Source: CAYFQV01 sp964654185
GTDB lineage: Bacteria > Spirochaetota > Spirochaetia > DSM-27196 > PWMO01
Assembly: GCA_964654185.1 (NCBI GenBank)
Contig: CAZZIE010000218.1
Location: 1-5,579 of the forward strand
Reading direction: 5' to 3'
Length of the DNA stretch: 5,579 nt
The translations under genes were made by a program, and so were the position numbers. Positions 5,381 to 5,579 of the stretch are shown here, piece by piece (the stretch's first letter is position 1; each line of letters starts with the position of its first letter). The notes under the pieces were generated by a model that did not search any database, was not told where the DNA came from, and saw nothing but the letters and a program-made list of their open reading frames with translations.

Positions 5381-5390
5381 GGTTGTAACC
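5381..5390. promoter_or_regulatory. Palindrome GGTTGTAACC, candidate operator
   Basis: This perfect 10-base palindrome lies 28 bases upstream of the DUF2442 start. It overlaps the spacer of a weak minus-strand promoter candidate (TTGACG, 17 bases, TAGCGT). It shares the GGTT...AACC outer bases with the longer palindrome at 5417-5433, suggesting two related sites for one regulator. Confidence 0.4.
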
Positions 5391-5416
5391 TGCGTCAATC
5401 CCGGCGGAATCGATAT

Positions 5417-5433
5417 GGTTGCATTCTGCAACC
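5417..5433. promoter_or_regulatory. Inverted repeat GGTTGCA-TTC-TGCAACC, candidate operator
   Basis: Perfect 7-base arms are separated by 3 bases, in the non-coding stretch between the DUF2442 start and the rightward promoter. A further half site GTTGCA is at 5448-5453. Dimeric regulators, including TA antitoxins, bind such sites, but no regulator gene is visible here. It could instead be a hairpin in a leader RNA. Confidence 0.45.
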
Positions 5434-5543
5434 CTTTCTTCCCCGAAGTTGCAGTCAGAATTGTCCAGGCACCGACTCAAGCTGGATATGCGCAGAATAC
5501 CGTTACCCGACCCCAACCGCCAGGCCGCCGAGGGAAGGACTTT

Positions 5544-5572
5544 TTGACAAGCAGTTATACTCTGGTTATACT
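5544..5572 (+). promoter_or_regulatory. Near-consensus sigma70-type promoter reading out of the window
   Basis: TTGACA (5544-5549), exactly 17 bases, then TATACT (5567-5572). The -35 is perfect and the -10 has five of six consensus bases. The octamer GTTATACT occurs at 5554-5561 and again at 5565-5572, an 11-base period of about one helical turn. The second copy contains the -10, so a regulator bound to the pair would block RNA polymerase. The arrangement resembles autoregulated TA promoters. The driven gene begins beyond base 5579. Confidence 0.75.
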
Positions 5573-5579
5573 ACCCTCA

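Noticed and set aside
5415..5579. Open + strand frame from ATG 5415 running off the window end
   Set aside because: No ribosome binding site, not protein-like, and it runs through the palindrome and the promoter.

Overview
The window comes from a high-GC bacterial genome and looks like an accessory or defence region assembled from broken toxin-antitoxin (TA) and conflict genes. Nothing in it fixes the host. The signal-peptide protein with an SPLIGGGAV turn resembles hypothetical proteins I associate with environmental phyla such as Gemmatimonadota, but that is a weak impression. No rRNA, tRNA, CRISPR array or recognisable transposase is visible.

Left part (1-851): a row of damaged TA genes on the + strand. 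It holds the last 27 codons of a PIN-domain (VapC-type) toxin, then a second PIN/VapC gene lacking its 5' end. The second gene's frame runs without a stop into a complete minimal nucleotidyltransferase of the MntA antitoxin type. The HEPN toxin (HepT) that should follow survives as only 23 codons. Positions 852-1186 hold no recognisable gene. A small secreted or membrane-anchored protein of unknown function follows at 1187-1651.

Central part (about 1750-4378): two convergent genes of visibly lower GC. The + strand encodes an ADP-ribosyltransferase-fold protein resembling the ART-PolyVal family. The - strand encodes a full-length DUF2075 (Schlafen group 3-like) SF1 helicase with an N-terminal RecB/Cas4-like PD-(D/E)XK nuclease. 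Their coding ends overlap tail to tail, and the overlap begins where the ART fold should end. This pair is the best candidate for an active, uncharacterised conflict or defence module. A short ORF with a very strong ribosome binding site precedes and overlaps the ART start.

Right part (4416-5579): the C-terminal nuclease end (MTES_1575/DUF559/Vsr-like) of what was probably a large helicase-nuclease, cut inside the final helicase motif. A convergent DUF2442 gene follows, then a control region with two palindromes, then a near-consensus sigma70-type promoter reading rightward out of the window.

Overall, a probably intact ART plus DUF2075 pair sits between genes that have lost their 5' or 3' ends, as expected in a recombination hotspot. 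Whether any of these genes cooperate is inference.
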